From NCBI GenBank assembly GCA_037074765.1, contig JBAMDO010000067.1, positions 205,684 through 269,683 of the forward strand: DNA of 64,000 nucleotides, in the 5' to 3' direction. Source of the stretch: Mansonella perstans (Eukaryota; Nematoda; Chromadorea; Rhabditida; Onchocercidae). The position numbers and the translations under genes are program-made. The notes beneath the pieces are model-generated. The model had not been told where the DNA came from. It worked only from the letters and a program-made list of their open reading frames with translations, and made no database searches. Below are positions 50,088 to 63,531 of the stretch, piece by piece; position 1 is the first letter of the stretch, and each line of letters begins with the position of its first letter.

Positions 50088-52913
50088 TGAATTAAAAGTT
50101 AGAAAAGTAAAACAAACTACTGGAAACTAAAGAAAAAGTTATCGCTATATAAATTTTCTATTTTGAAGAGTTTATATTAAAAGAGTTACAATAATCGAAC
50201 AGCTCACCGAAACAGTACTATATGATGCGGTTTACAACCTGCTTGTACAAGAAATTCCGTGATGCGTGTTCGGAACGCATCCACGGTATATGTTAATACT
50301 TCCATCCCTGGTTGCTGTATTTTCAAAGACGCTGCATATCTAGAAAATATTTCTTAATAAAGTAAAATAAAGCAAATACAAAAGCCATAGCATTTTCACA
50401 CACGAAAATTTATCTTATCTTTCATTGTCTTTCACCTTCTTAAGGGCTCGAAAATAATTTGATTTTTGAAAATTAAACCTTGTTGCAGTGATATTTAGAG
50501 ACCCAATGATAGCAGCAATTGACGGGATTGACGAATCGCCTGAAGGTGAGTGCGTGACGTCAATACCTATGAACAATGTTGGAGCTTCTCTATCAGTGAA
50601 TTTCTTCCAGCTGAAAAAATGTCTTGAGACATTCTTGAAAATACTTTTCACGAAATAATATGGTCTTTTGTATTTCTCCATCCGCCATCTTCGAATTAGT
50701 ACAACTGCTTTAACTGCTACCAAACTGCTTTCACAATAACTATCTCGAATGAATTCAAAAATCCCTGCGAATTACACCAACGGTTGCGGTCAAGCAATAT
50801 GCACCCATATATTCAATTTCTGAATTTCCAAAATATAAAATATCAAAAGTACTAATTCTGATTTCTCGCAACTTCGTTGTTAATGCCATCCAATTTGACG
50901 TTTATCTTCAAACAAATATTGTGAGACACAACATTATGCTGACGCATTTTGAGAAATGTTTCGGCAAGAATTACTTGACACGCTATACCTTCCTCCTTAT
51001 CGCAAATTACTTTTATTCGTCCTGCAAAGAAATTTCGTGCTGCACCACTATCAAAATATCCATCATCATGGAATTCCATTAATCGTTAAATAAAAAACTT
51101 TGAACATACCATATGTTTCATCATTCTTTTCCGGAGTGATAAAGATCATTAGCGGCTTCACTTCTTTCCCTATTTCACTACATATTTTTTTGAAATTGCG
51201 TACGTATATGTCAGCTTCTTCTTTATGTGTATCCCACCAATATACCTCAACAGTATCTGATCCCAAATTTTTCCTCACAAATTCCATACCGAAGAGTTTG
51301 CAGGTATTAATTAAAACATCGAATGATGGTCTATAATTTTAAACAGTTATGAACATCCAGCCACAATTATCTGTTTATTCAATAAAAGATTCATTCTGAT
51401 TAAAAATGAAAAAAATACCGAAATTGTTGCCTATTAATTGCTCGATCAACCAATACAACAGCGAAATGAACATTAATGGAGGTTTGAAAGAAATGGTCCT
51501 TTAACTGCCAAAAACCGTTCATGGTTGGTAATTCAATTGTCTGCAATTTTGTGTCAGATACCTTGCAGAAATGACATATTTTTATAAATGAAGGACCATT
51601 ACGATTAACTTTGATGAAATACAATTTTTTGCAGGGAAAAATCCATTTAATTTTCTAAAAGCTTCTTCTATCCACTCAAACTCAGGTCCTTCTACTCCAC
51701 TCAAACCCTTAAACACAGAAGTAATCTTTTCAGAAATGATAATTCATTAGAAATGAAAGCAATAAAAAAAAACTAACTAACCACGAATAAAATTTAAATT
51801 CTAATTAACACACCTTAAAATGAATTGCAGGTGACGGCAAAATACGACCAAGAATTTGAACTGATTCCGGAACTCCATTACTGACTGAAGGGAAACTGAT
51901 TTCAAACTGCTTAATGAACTCATCATCGGTAGCTAACCCCATGCCATTTAGAAACCAATCAATTTCTCTGAATCTCTCCAAAGGACTCAAAGCCGTATCC
52001 TTGAACAAAGAAGAATTGCAAAAATATACATGTATGGGAGACAAAATTCCATCCATTGGAATATTACTGAATAGTAAATAAAACCAAAAAATACATTAGA
52101 AATACTCTATCGAGTATTCTCTTCTCTAACCAAGTATTACTTCCCACTCATCTCATAACTTAATGCCTTTCTACTATTATTAATTAAATTAAACTAGTCT
52201 CTCGCTACTACAATGTTTTCATCAGATTATGTATTAGAGATCTTACTAATTATATTTCCTAAATTAATTCAGTTTTTTCAAACATCAAATGTTTCTAACA
52301 CTAATCTACTTGGATGAATCATAAATCATGTGAAAAAAGAAAAAGTATCCGCACTGGTCATTCAGCTTATTTTTAAATATTTACTCTGATCAGTTTTGCG
52401 AGTTGAAACGGTGTCAGACGTTTTTTTACACGCTGCACTTTGTCAGATAATCGCAAAAGCTCCATCGGAAAATATTCCTTCCTTGTTAGTGTACCACAAT
52501 GTACTACCGGAAGATTCGGAAATTCCAGACGTATATCTAAATTAAGGATTAACCGATAAAAAGCAATTAAGAGAAAAACAATAAGACAGAAAATTTGTTC
52601 AACAGTGTAAATGTACAGCAATTTTCAAAACTTATCCTCTTTAAATATAACGTTTAAAAAAAAAAAAAAAAAAACCAGTAAACTACTTTTATAGCGATTG
52701 AAATATTCTTCAACAGTTAATTCCTCCACAGAGTCATCGCTTCGCTTCATTTGAAACCTAAAACTCAGTCTAACAGTAACAAATTACAAAAGTATGGCAT
52801 GATGACAAAATGCATAACTAAATTAAGATAAATCAACCTTTGTATTCGTGCAGGCAATCCAACATCAACAAACTTGACATGTCTATTATCATACTCCACT
52901 TTCAATATTAAGC
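48340..52913 (-). CDS. Argonaute protein, PAZ to C-terminus, 5' end missing at a duplication junction
   Basis: Fifteen exons, from 5' to 3': 52913-52838, 52757-52687, 52536-52385, 52166-52141 (a 26-base exon, least certain), 52066-51814, 51561-51419, 51330-51110, 51021-50853, 50610-50479, 50339-50208, 50018-49860, 49506-49410, 49111-49043, 48833-48715 and 48436-48340. They join in one open frame of about 637 residues. PAZ ends [23 protein letters not shown] contains [16 protein letters not shown] carries [33 protein letters not shown] and [11 protein letters not shown], giving the DEDH slicer tetrad. [16 protein letters not shown] and [16 protein letters not shown] are typical of the AGO family, and the protein ends EMYFI. 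The N domain and L1 would lie beyond 52913, but the sequence there turns into the inverted arm at 53003. The clade is not resolved. Confidence 0.88.
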
Positions 52914-53002
52914 CTAAAAACATTTTGTTGTGGCAACTTCTAACGATATCATTTTGAATAAAACAGCTGGAGATTCAAATGTTTAACAAAAATCCATACC
53001 AT
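50088..53002. other. Unique spacer of the inverted repeat
   Basis: Single-copy in this window. It holds the PAZ, linker, MID and first PIWI exons of the Argonaute (minus strand). At 53003 the match to the left arm resumes in reverse, at CATACCATTCTTTTTTTGTG. Confidence 0.85.
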
Positions 53003-56000
53003 TCTTTTTTTGTGCTTAAAATATCTATAATTCTATTTAGCATAAGTTTTTGTCTTTATTTAGTGATGGTTGTTCGGACTCTCAGTTCTTAGACGTCATG
53101 AACGATGAGTTATTGTGCTTAAAAACAGCTATACGACAACTAGATCAACTTTACGATCCAACAGTTTCTTATGCTGTAGTACAAAAAAGGCATCATACTC
53201 GCTTCATTGAACAAGATAAAAGGTGGAGAATATTTTTTGGTTCAGTGAAGAATACATAGAGAATTTTTGATGTATTCCAATGACTAATTCCCAAACAAAT
53301 CTATATTCTGAATCCTAGTTGTATGTTTTGACAGTATGGAATTAAGTCATCCGTGATCGTATTCATTGCTCACATTTAAAGCAAAGCGATTATCACTGAG
53401 CTACTATTTGTGGTGCTTTTTACACTTTTATAATGCGTTTATAAATTTAAAATGTATTAAATTTTTATAAATTTATAAATGCTTAAAATTTAAATGTTTT
53501 CGAATCGAACAGTTTGTCAGGAAGTGGCTTTCTTATTGAGTGTAAACATTACTAGTTCTTTTTCCTTCAGAAACAAAGAAAATGTACCACCAGGAACAGT
53601 TGTTGATAATACAATAACGAGTCCATTACGATTTGACTTCTATCTATGTCACATCGTGGTGCTTTAGTATGTTTCCAATGTTTTCTTTATTTACCTTTTA
53701 TATTTTTGCCTAGTGCAGTTCGTTTGTCAAAGATCTGAAGTGATGGAGTGATTACAATATTATGTAATTTTAATTGAAATAATCCGTAGATTTTCTGCCT
53801 CCTACAATGTATTTTTGATACTTGTTCCAATGGCCACCATTTCTTTTGATAATATATATATATAAATTTAATTATTATTGTTCCATAATTCACTTATTAA
53901 ATTGTATAGCATGAAAAATGCTTTCAATGCATTCAAAAGTACAATTATCATGTAGTATTTCAGGGAACATCAAGGCCGTCTCACTACATTGTTCTTTATG
54001 ATTCATGGCATTTATCTGCAGACGAGTGGCAAGTTAGTTCTCGAATGTTTGCTGGCATTTATATATTAACTGCATTTTCATTGTTTGCATATTTCATCTT
54101 CATGAAAAGATTTCTCAAGCTTTTGTTTACATACAAGATCTTTTAATTACTCGTAAGAAATTTGTGATTTTCATTAATAGTCTACTAACTCACTCACATG
54201 TCAGCATGATCTCAATGGTTTTTTTTTTTACATTCTTCAGCAAATGGTCTATACTTTATGTCATGTGTACGCCCGATGCAATAAATCAGTTTCAATACCA
54301 GCACCTGTTATTATGCCCATTTAGCTTGCGATCGAGCGAGGCGTCTTTTAAAATATGCGTAAGTTTCTAATTCGAAGAAATATTTTTTAGTTTTTTTGTG
54401 AAGAAAATGAAAATTCGTTCAGAATTGTTGCAATGTTACTTCGAAAAATTCAGGTATTTTTTCATTTAATGTACAACTGGCTTTTTACAGTAATAGAAAA
54501 TGGGCAGCAAGGGTAAATTCAAATGTTAAATATTGCAACGTACAAGTCATAGTCAGAAAAAATAACTTTAATCCATCAAATTTACATTGTGGAGCGAAAT
54601 TACTAATTCATTATTCCGACAGGCTTACATTTCAGACGAGTGAGTGAAACATTGGAAAATGAACCCAATGTTCGTACTCTTGAACAAAGTTTTGCGCTTA
54701 GTCCAGATACTCCGGAAATGTATTTCATATGACATTGTATCTATTTGGCAGTATCGTGTGATCTGCCAGATAAAATTGGAGTGCTCAGTAATTATTTCTC
54801 ATTTTAACCGATATGTTCCATGTTGTAAAAATTTTGTTTTGAATCTATATTCCAGTTATACTAATTATTTTAATTGTTTCCTGTTCAATTTTCAAAAATG
54901 AAGCCAGTACTTGATCAATCTACACATTTTTTAAGTTTCTGGATGAACATCATATAGATGAAAGCGAAGAACTGAAGGCTAGAAACATACCACTTCTGAT
55001 AGGAAAATGTGAAGAGAAAAAATCTTGTCTTAATATATGTAGTTTGCTTTGTAACTTGCTGAAGTAGGAAGGCATTGTTCCTCACGGATTTTGCATGATT
55101 CAATTTTATTTGATAGATATGGAAAGGCAATAAGATCATAGTGATGGGTTAGTTCTTCATTTCAGGTGGTGAGAGAAAAGTGTGAAAGAAAAGATGAAAG
55201 CTCTCCTTATTGCATTATTTGCGCTAAGTATAAGCTCATTAAAATAATTTATATTTGTGCTATGTATAAGCCCACTAAAATAATCCACTTGCGCTCTCCA
55301 ACAGGGGAATTTAGTACGACATTCATAACTCATTTATGCTCAAAAATCTTCCATTTACTGAATTAGGGAATTAGTAAAATTTTGTTAGAGTAAGGCTTAG
55401 TTCCTAATAATACATTTTTTAATTTATAGTAATTTATTTATAGTATCGATTTACAGTACCAATTTATGTACAGTATCTAATAATACATTATATAGCATTT
55501 ATACATTACAATTCCAAATTCATATTACATAGATCAATGAAATTCATTCTTCTTATCAGAATACCAACAATAGTTTTCTTAGTTATCAAATTTTACTTAA
55601 AATAACAGCAAAGTAGTGATTGTTTAAGGAACATAAAAAAGGAAAAAAAAAAGTACGAGCTCTATAAATTGATATAGGGCCCCTATTAAGAAAACGCTAC
55701 CGTTTGCTCTATGATAATTGATCTCAAATTTACTCGATCGATTTATTATCAGATGAATAGATATGCTATACAAAGTATCATCCATTAAAAGACAAAGTGA
55801 AGATGAGGGAAAAAGAAGTATTAAATTTTTGATACTGTAAATAAATTACTGTAAATTAAAAAATCTTTTTAGCACAAATCTTAAATATTGTATAATTTTT
55901 CCCTTTTTTCTATTTCGCTAAATTGAAAAAAAATTGATTTGTAAAATTATTCATTGTTTGTTGTGGTGAGAAAAAGCTTGGCCGAATTCCATTTCAAATG

Positions 56001-56335
56001 CATTATTCCTATTGTTTTTTGGGCTATTCTATTGGCTTTTACAAAATGAAATGGTTTGTTTGTTTATTTATTTTTCCTTAATTATAAAATGTTTTATAAT
56101 TAATAAAACTGATCAACTGCATTAATTAGTTAGGTTAATTAGTTCAGGCTAAGAAAATTCGAATTTTGCATCAAATATTATGCAAAAACAATTTCAATAT
56201 TAATCAACTTATAGCTAAAGAATATTTTTTAATTGTTTCTTACCTCGGGATATTTTTGATGTTAAATTTTATCAATACTAATGAAGAATTTCACGAATGT
56301 AACATTGCTCGAATAAGAAGCAACTTTAGAATATT
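53003..56335. repeat. Right arm of the 3.3 kb inverted repeat
   Basis: Reverse complement of 46734-50087. Small differences include GATGGTTGTTCGG against GATGGTGTTTCGG, a CCTCGGGA/CCTCAGGA change, and several one-base indels. At 47363 copy 1 has ATAAAGCAAACG while this arm and copy 2 both carry the ATAGAGCAAACG form, so copies 2 and 3 share a variant that copy 1 lacks. Confidence 0.95.
53064..54732 (+). pseudogene. Inverted, truncated Argonaute 3' copy with frameshifts
   Basis: Contains counterparts of the last five coding exons (PIWI C-terminal half), starting at [20 protein letters not shown] and ending EMYFI with TGA at 54730-54732. One base is missing in CTATCTATGTCACATCG (near 53646) and one in CACCTGTTATTATGCCC (near 54303), shifting the frame in two exons relative to copy 1. 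No upstream PIWI, MID or PAZ exons exist on this strand because the sequence before 53003 is the spacer. Biologically it would be a dead fragment; the same pattern would arise from unpolished consensus in a misassembled repeat. Confidence 0.8.
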
Positions 56336-56604
56336 TAAAATGCTGTAAAGTAATTGAAAAAACAATTATCTGGCTAGAATATTAAAATACTGTGAAGTAA
56401 TTAAAAAGACAGTTATTTAGCTAGAATATTAAAATACTATGATAGCAATGTCGTAATTGTTAAATGCATTTTCTTCCATTTTTCTATTTTAAAATTATTT
56501 GAAATTCATGGTTTAAAATTTAAAATTTTGTAGTTTTAGATTTTAAAATAGATTGCAGTTGATGAAATTCACTGAAAAATTTTTTATGTTTATTCAAAAA
56601 TTCA
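56336..56604. other. Short linker between the inverted arm and block copy 2
   Basis: About 270 bases found nowhere else in the window. It holds two imperfect tandem units of about 47 bp (ending GCTAGAATATTAAAATACT) near 56349-56441, then AT-rich sequence. No coding content. Confidence 0.7.
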
Positions 56605-57152
56605 ATTACACATGTACAATAATATCAGTTATAATCAAAGGCTATAAAGGAATCAAGGAGATTTCAAAGAACGAACATCTGTAAATAAGTCTAAATAATA
56701 TCTTGCAAGTTTGTTTGGTAGCTTTTTGCTTGGTAGCTTTTTTTGTTTACTTGGTACTTGTAGCTTGGTAGCTTTTTTTACTTGGTAGATTTACTTCCAG
56801 AAATTATCTGATGTAAATTTTAAATATTCTATTCTGGTTATTGCGGCTACACTGATTTGCTGGATTAGTCATGTTATTTTCAAAAAAATTATCGATCCTC
56901 AATGCAAGGATAATTTTGCTCAAACATTAAAAAAACAGGGCTCAAATTTGGTAAGATAATATCAGTTTGGTGGATTGTCAACAAGTTTTTTGGAAGTTGG
57001 AAGATTCAGCGTACCATAAAATATTGCGAAAAAAATGGCATTATTTTTTCATTATTTACCTTCCTGAAGACAAGGATTATGTAAGATTTTCTCAGTGAGA
57101 AGTAGAATTAATCATCTGAAGAAATTAGAAATCTTGGATTTGATTTTTGTAG

Positions 57153-59829
57153 GTTTCACGCAAGATGATGTTGGTCTTGCCCTTGGACGCTGTTATGGTA
57201 CTGACTTTTCGCAAATAACTATATCACGCTTCGAAGCACAAGAATTATCCTTAAATAGAGTACGCGAATTACAGCTATTGCTCAAAGAATAGTTGGAGGA
57301 TACGGAAGCAGCATTGGCCAGCGGAGCAACAATAAGTGATCTTTTGAAAGCACTCTTCGAAGAATATCCTTCCGTTTATTGATTTGTTTCTTCTTGTTAC
57401 AGCAAATATTTTTGCTGATAGAATTCTAACAAATACCAAAGCATGTTTTTTATAGCGTGTTTAATTTGTGTATGCTTACCTTTTAAGTCTTGTTACATAA
57501 ACTGGAAGCTATGCTTCAGCATTTTTTTTTACATCGGAATTCTTCATGCTTTCAGCGAAATAGCGGTATAGAACAATATTTAGATGAGATGAAAGTGAAC
57601 TTTCTTTTGAAAAGATTATTAACCATAGTTGAATACTTTAAGTTTCTGTCAAAATTTGAGTGGCTTTCGGGAATTCTAGCTTCTAATATGTATTTTAACC
57701 AGTAACTGGTCTGAAAGACCGATTATATGACATTTTTTTTTTTGGCAACAGTTTTATTTTTTGTCCATTCCTGTTCTTCATATCTCTCTGATTTTATTTT
57801 TAGAATGGATACATGGTAACTCTTTTTCTTGGAATTCCTTCGAACGTTTTTTTTATCCGAAATGTTTGGTAGTGTTAGGAATGTTTGTGCATGAATTGTA
57901 CAGGTTTTAAAGGAGCTCTGGAACAGAAGTGTTTGGAAATTTTGCTTAGAAATTAGTTTTTGTAGGGAAACTATTTGGAGGAGGGGGATGGGGAATGAAA
58001 GAAAGGGGAAAGAAATCATTGCTTGAAATCTTCATTTTGAATTCTAAAAAAAAAAAAAAAAAATCACAGGCTGGTACCGTTTGTAAAAATTTCGCATTAA
58101 TATTAGTGGTTTCACCAATGAGAAATTTCAGAAGCATTATCACTTGTTATTTCTCTTTTTCGAGAGTGGTCAGCAAAACAAATCTTTTATGGATTCTCAT
58201 CCAGCGATTTTGAACCAATTTAACATCTTTAAGGACAAAAGTGAAATTACAATGAAGGATCGGATGACTTCGGGAAATATGTGAATTCGAAGTAGAAGCT
58301 TTATTACCGTTTCAGTGAACTACATTGTGAAATATGTGCAAGGATGAGATTTTTTTTTAACGTAGTACAACTGGAATTCACAGTAAGGCGATTTGTAGAA
58401 TTGTATGATAAGATAATAACAAAAGTATTTATGAATAAATGTGGTACACGGAAATATTATTGAACAGAGAATGCTGTTGATTGGCTGTGTAATTCGCCTT
58501 AAGGACGACAATGCATCTGAGTGTTTGAGTATTTGATTGGTTTTCAGAGAATAATTCTTTAAATGTGCTTTAAATAATATGCCAAGATTTGAAAAATTGC
58601 TAAACAAAGAATTCCGAAATAATTGCACTGGAATACCGTGTTTCTTGAATGTTCCAGTCATTTTTTGGCAGTTTGTAACATCAGAACAAAATAGTTTAAG
58701 GTCTTGCAAATCTTTTTGGAAAATTCAGTTTTTTATTTAATTTTATAACTAACGATATTTTAGTTACCAACAAATAGTCGGCAATATAATACTGGAGTCA
58801 TTTAAGTTAGTAATGAGTACTTATGGCATGGAAGAAATGGACGTTAACTTATTTCTTATGAAAAAAATCAAGTTTAATCGCTCATTTTATTGTATTATCC
58901 ATCTTTTCCACTCAAATTTGAGTTATTCTGGAAATATGATGTATATATAGTCCTTTTATCTTCTTTACTCTGTTTCCTTCTTTCGCAGTGAAATCAGTCT
59001 CAAATGCGTTTTGCTTGGAGGTTCTTTGAACACTTTCAAGGCTGAGATATACTGGGATTTTTTCTGATTTTCTATAATGCTTAGGGGATGTTGATCCAGA
59101 TTCTTAACTATGTTTTTTTATTTTCTAATTTATTTTTAACTACACCTTTTTATTTTCTAATTCTTATAAATAGTATGCTTGTGCCTGCATTAGGAAAAGT
59201 CCCGAAAAGCAATTTTGGTTTCACGCAGAATACTCCATTGAAGCAGTATAGATTTCTCAGAATCTTTCATTTGATGAAGTCACTCTTGTTCATGTCAAAT
59301 TTCTTATACTCATTTAAAAATAGTATTGAAACTGTAGTATTTTCTCCCTTTCCTCATTTTCATTGTTAAGGATGAATACCATGAATAATAAAGTGTCGTA
59401 GCGATGATTAAACTTTAGACAGAACTGTATTGTCAAGGAAAAATCATTTTATTTGAAAACTAGGCTCGATAGTTGCGTCATAGGGACCCAAAGATCGTTT
59501 TGAAGAGATGCTTGAGTTGTTTTGAAGTTGATAGAGTTTGTTATCGGATTCAGTATCCGACATCGGTGATACATTTGCCATTAAATAATAGCAAACCGAG
59601 CTCTTTAGGCGTCACTGCAAGCATAGTAATAAAATGTCAAGCGACGAATCGTCTATGTGCAGTTCGGGACTGGTGGTGATGGTTGTGTTCCACTGAAGAA
59701 ACGTCGCAAACGAACAAACTTGGATTTAGCATAATGTTCTGCACTCGATGCTTACTCTGACATAAACCCACAGTCCGGATCACGATAGGATGGCGGAAAT
59801 CGCTGAATTGATAGGATTAGATCGAGATG
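57153..59829 (+). pseudogene. POU-homeobox pseudogene, copy 2
   Basis: Same structure as copy 1: POU-specific exon with the Trp codon read as TAG at 57290-57292, and the homeodomain fragment with the in-frame TAA and one-base insertion (about 59732-59775). All three disabling lesions are shared with copy 1, so they predate the duplication or are the same locus seen twice. Confidence 0.8.
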
Positions 59830-62800
59830 TAACTTATTATTGTTAATTGCTGCACAGAACTACATCCAATCACAGAGCCATCTCTAGTTTTACTAAAATA
59901 ACTTAATATATTCTCTTGAGAATTGCAGTCGTTTGAAGTGATGTGATTCATTAGACAGAGTATGACCTCTTTAATGGTTCGATATTCGCATTTTTCCACA
60001 CTGCAATTATCAAAGTGACTATACTTATAGTACATGTCATTTTTGCTTGATTTCTATAAAGCTTCCGTTTTCACTCGAATTGTTTCATTAATTTCGGGTA
60101 TTCATGTTTGGTCCTGTAATCGAAGCCAAAAACTTCGTAAAGAATGATTCATTATTGTTATTATTCAGTTCATCCTCTCTGTTTTGTTATTACGATTCGC
60201 TTTCTTGCCTTTATTGCCTCAGAAGTCTTTCTCGAAACAGAGTAATCATTTCTTCTTTTTTCTATTCTTTTTTTTTTCTACTTTTTATTCAGGTAAAATA
60301 ATTAGCGAGTTTATTGCGATTTGCCTTCTAGCAACTCATTTTTTCATTTTTTTTGTTGGAAATGGAAAATGAAAGCTCAGTTATAGCTTAAATAAAATTA
60401 CAAGTTATTGCCTTTTATTACTTTGATGGGCAAAATATGGTTTCAAAAAGAAAAATTCAGAAGGCATATTAAAAGGAAAAATTCATGGAATCAAGAAGCA
60501 ATGATAGAGCATCAACTTTTAGCTAAACTCAGAACTCTTCGAGCTAAAAATATTGACTAAAAATAAAATTTGCAAACATATATATATGTAATATATATTT
60601 CAAGGACAATATTTTTTGCTTTTATATTGTGTTTTTTATTTTTTGCTTAACGCTTTTCTTTCGTAGCATTTTATTTTATCATTTAACGCATTTTTGCGAA
60701 ATGAGTTTTTGTTTTCTTATTTGAGTGTTTAGTTCTACTCTTATGTGTCTTCTCTTCATTATTTGTTGTACCAAATATATGCATAGTTCTTTCGGCAGTT
60801 TTTGCGAGAGCCGTCGATCTTTTTTTGAGGTTTAGGTAGTTTTTGCTTTGTATCCAGTTAAATTTTCTTCCGTTACAGCTTTGTTGATTATTGGTTACAT
60901 TTCACTGTTGTATAAGTAATTTCAGTTATTCAGTTTTATCTCATTATATTAAGTTGAATAATGGTTTTTTCGGTGTATTCCGCAAAAGATACTTGAATAG
61001 AATATTTACTGATTTCTTGTTATAAGCATTTGCAGAATTAAAATAATTTTTGCGGAGTCGTCCCAATGTTCTCTATATGCGGTTTTTGCATCAATATTTC
61101 TCGAGTTAGCTGATATTTCAAATTTTCTGTTCGAAAAAATGCAACACGTTCACTTGTTCATTGACGGATATTTCTAAACATCTGTCAATAGTGCTGCTCA
61201 CCTAAGTAATTTAGGTTTTTAATATTCATGAAGCATAAGAACTTTTAAAATGTAGTCATGAATATTTTTGAAATGTGTCCCACAGATTTGGTTTATTTAG
61301 AAAAGAGATATTTTCCTATTCGTTAAAAGGACTATTTACTGTGCGGAATGTACCAACTTTATAAGTTTTCTTTTAAGTCCCTGAAATTCAGAGATAAATT
61401 AAAAAGGAAGTCTTTTGGATAGAAAAATCGGATTTCGAATTTCCATAGTATTTGCTGTTTTAATTCTTGAATTACACTCCTATTTCTTGCAAAAAATTAA
61501 GGCATTTTTTTGCCGGACATGGGACGCAAACCCGTACTTTTAACTGTTGTTTGGAGTGATATCCTATCATAGATAGAAAGGAAATGCTTTTAGGATTATT
61601 TAAGAATACCAAACAGGGCTTTTAGATTCCCTTAGCCACTTCACGGTGATGATAATTTCATAGCCAACGCAAACTAATTTTCAGACTATGACAACTGAAG
61701 TATGTTTGATGGTAATGGTAATGTTTCTGAATTCATATTTTAGATTTTTTTATAGTAGATTCATTCTTAACGGTTTATGAAAAGTAAAATGATTTTCCAT
61801 AATGAGTCCACGTTCATGTGCTTACTACTATTTCCCTGAGCGAATTGTTCCTGTTCGATTGTCGATGTTCAGCCTTCTTTTTTATGCTGGTGTTGAAAAG
61901 ATTGCATTTTGCATTATGTGATTTTTTTTTTTCCAATATTCTAAAGTTGCTTCTTATTCGAGCAATGTTACATTTGTGAAATTCTTCATTAGTATTGATA
62001 AAATTTAACATCAAAAATATCCTGAGGTAAGAAACAATTAAAAAATATTCTTTAGCTATAAGTTGATTAATATTGAAATTGTTTTTGCATAATATTTGAT
62101 GCAAAATTCGAATTTTCTTAGCCTGAACTAATTAACCTAACTAATTAATGCAGTTGATCAGTTTTATTAATTATAAAACATTTTATAATTAAGGAAAATA
62201 AATAAACAAACAAACCATTTCATTTTGTAAAAGCCAATAGAATAGCCCAAAAAACAATAGGAATAATGCATTTGAAATGGAATTCGGCCAAGCTTTTTCT
62301 CACCACAACAAACAATGAATAATTTACAAATCAATTTTTTTTCAATTTAGCGAAATAGAAAGAAAGGGAAAAATTATACAATATTTAAGATTTGTGCTAA
62401 AAAGATTTTTTAATTTACAGTAATTTATTTACAGTATCAAAAATTTAATACTTCTTTTCCCTCATCTTCACTTTGTCTTTTAATGGATGATACTTTGTAT
62501 AGCATATCTATTCATCTGATAATAAATCGATCGAGTAAATTTGAGATCAATTATCATAGAGCAAACGGTAGCGTTTTCTTAATAGGGGCCCTATATCAAT
62601 TTATAGAGCTCGTACTTTTTTTTTTCCTTTTTATGTTCCTTAAACAATCACTACTTTGCTGTTATTTTAAGTAAAATTTGATAACTAAGAAAACTATTGT
62701 TGGTATTCTGATAAGAAGAATGAATTTCATTGATCTATGTAATATGAATTTGGAATTGTAATGTATAAATGCTATATAATGTATTATTAGATACTGTACA

Positions 62801-63531
62801 TAAATTGGTACTGTAAATCGATACTATAAATAAATTACTATAAATTAAAAAATGTATTATTAGGAACTAAGCCTTACTCTAACAAAATTTTACTAATTCC
62901 CTAATTCAGTAAATGAAGATTTTGAGCATAAATGAGTTATGAATGTCGTACTAAATTCCCCTGTTGGAGAGCGCAAGTGATTATTTTAGTGGGCTTATAC
63001 ATAGCACAAATATAAATTATTTTAATGAGCTTATACTTAGCGCAAATAATGCAATAAGGAGAGCTTTCATCTTTTCTTTCACACTTTTCTCTCACCACCT
63101 GAAATGAAGAACTAACCCATCACTATGATCTTATTGCCTTTTCCATATCTATCAAATAAAATTGAATCATGCAAAATCCGTGAGGAACAATGCCTTCCTA
63201 CTTCAGCAAGTTACAAAGCAAACTACATATATTAAGACAAGATTTTTTCTCTTCACATTTTCCTATCAGAAGTGGTATGTTTCTAGCCTTCAGTTCTTCG
63301 CTTTCATCTATATGATGTTCATCCAGAAACTTAAAAAATGTGTAGATGATCAAGTACTGGCTTCATTTTTGAAAATTGAACAGGAAACAATTAAAATAAT
63401 TAGTATAACTGGAATATAGATTCAAAACAAAATTTTTACAACATGGAACATATCGGTTAAAATGAGAAATAATTACTGAGCACTCCAATTTTATCTGGCA
63501 GATCACACGATACTGCCAAATAGATACAATG

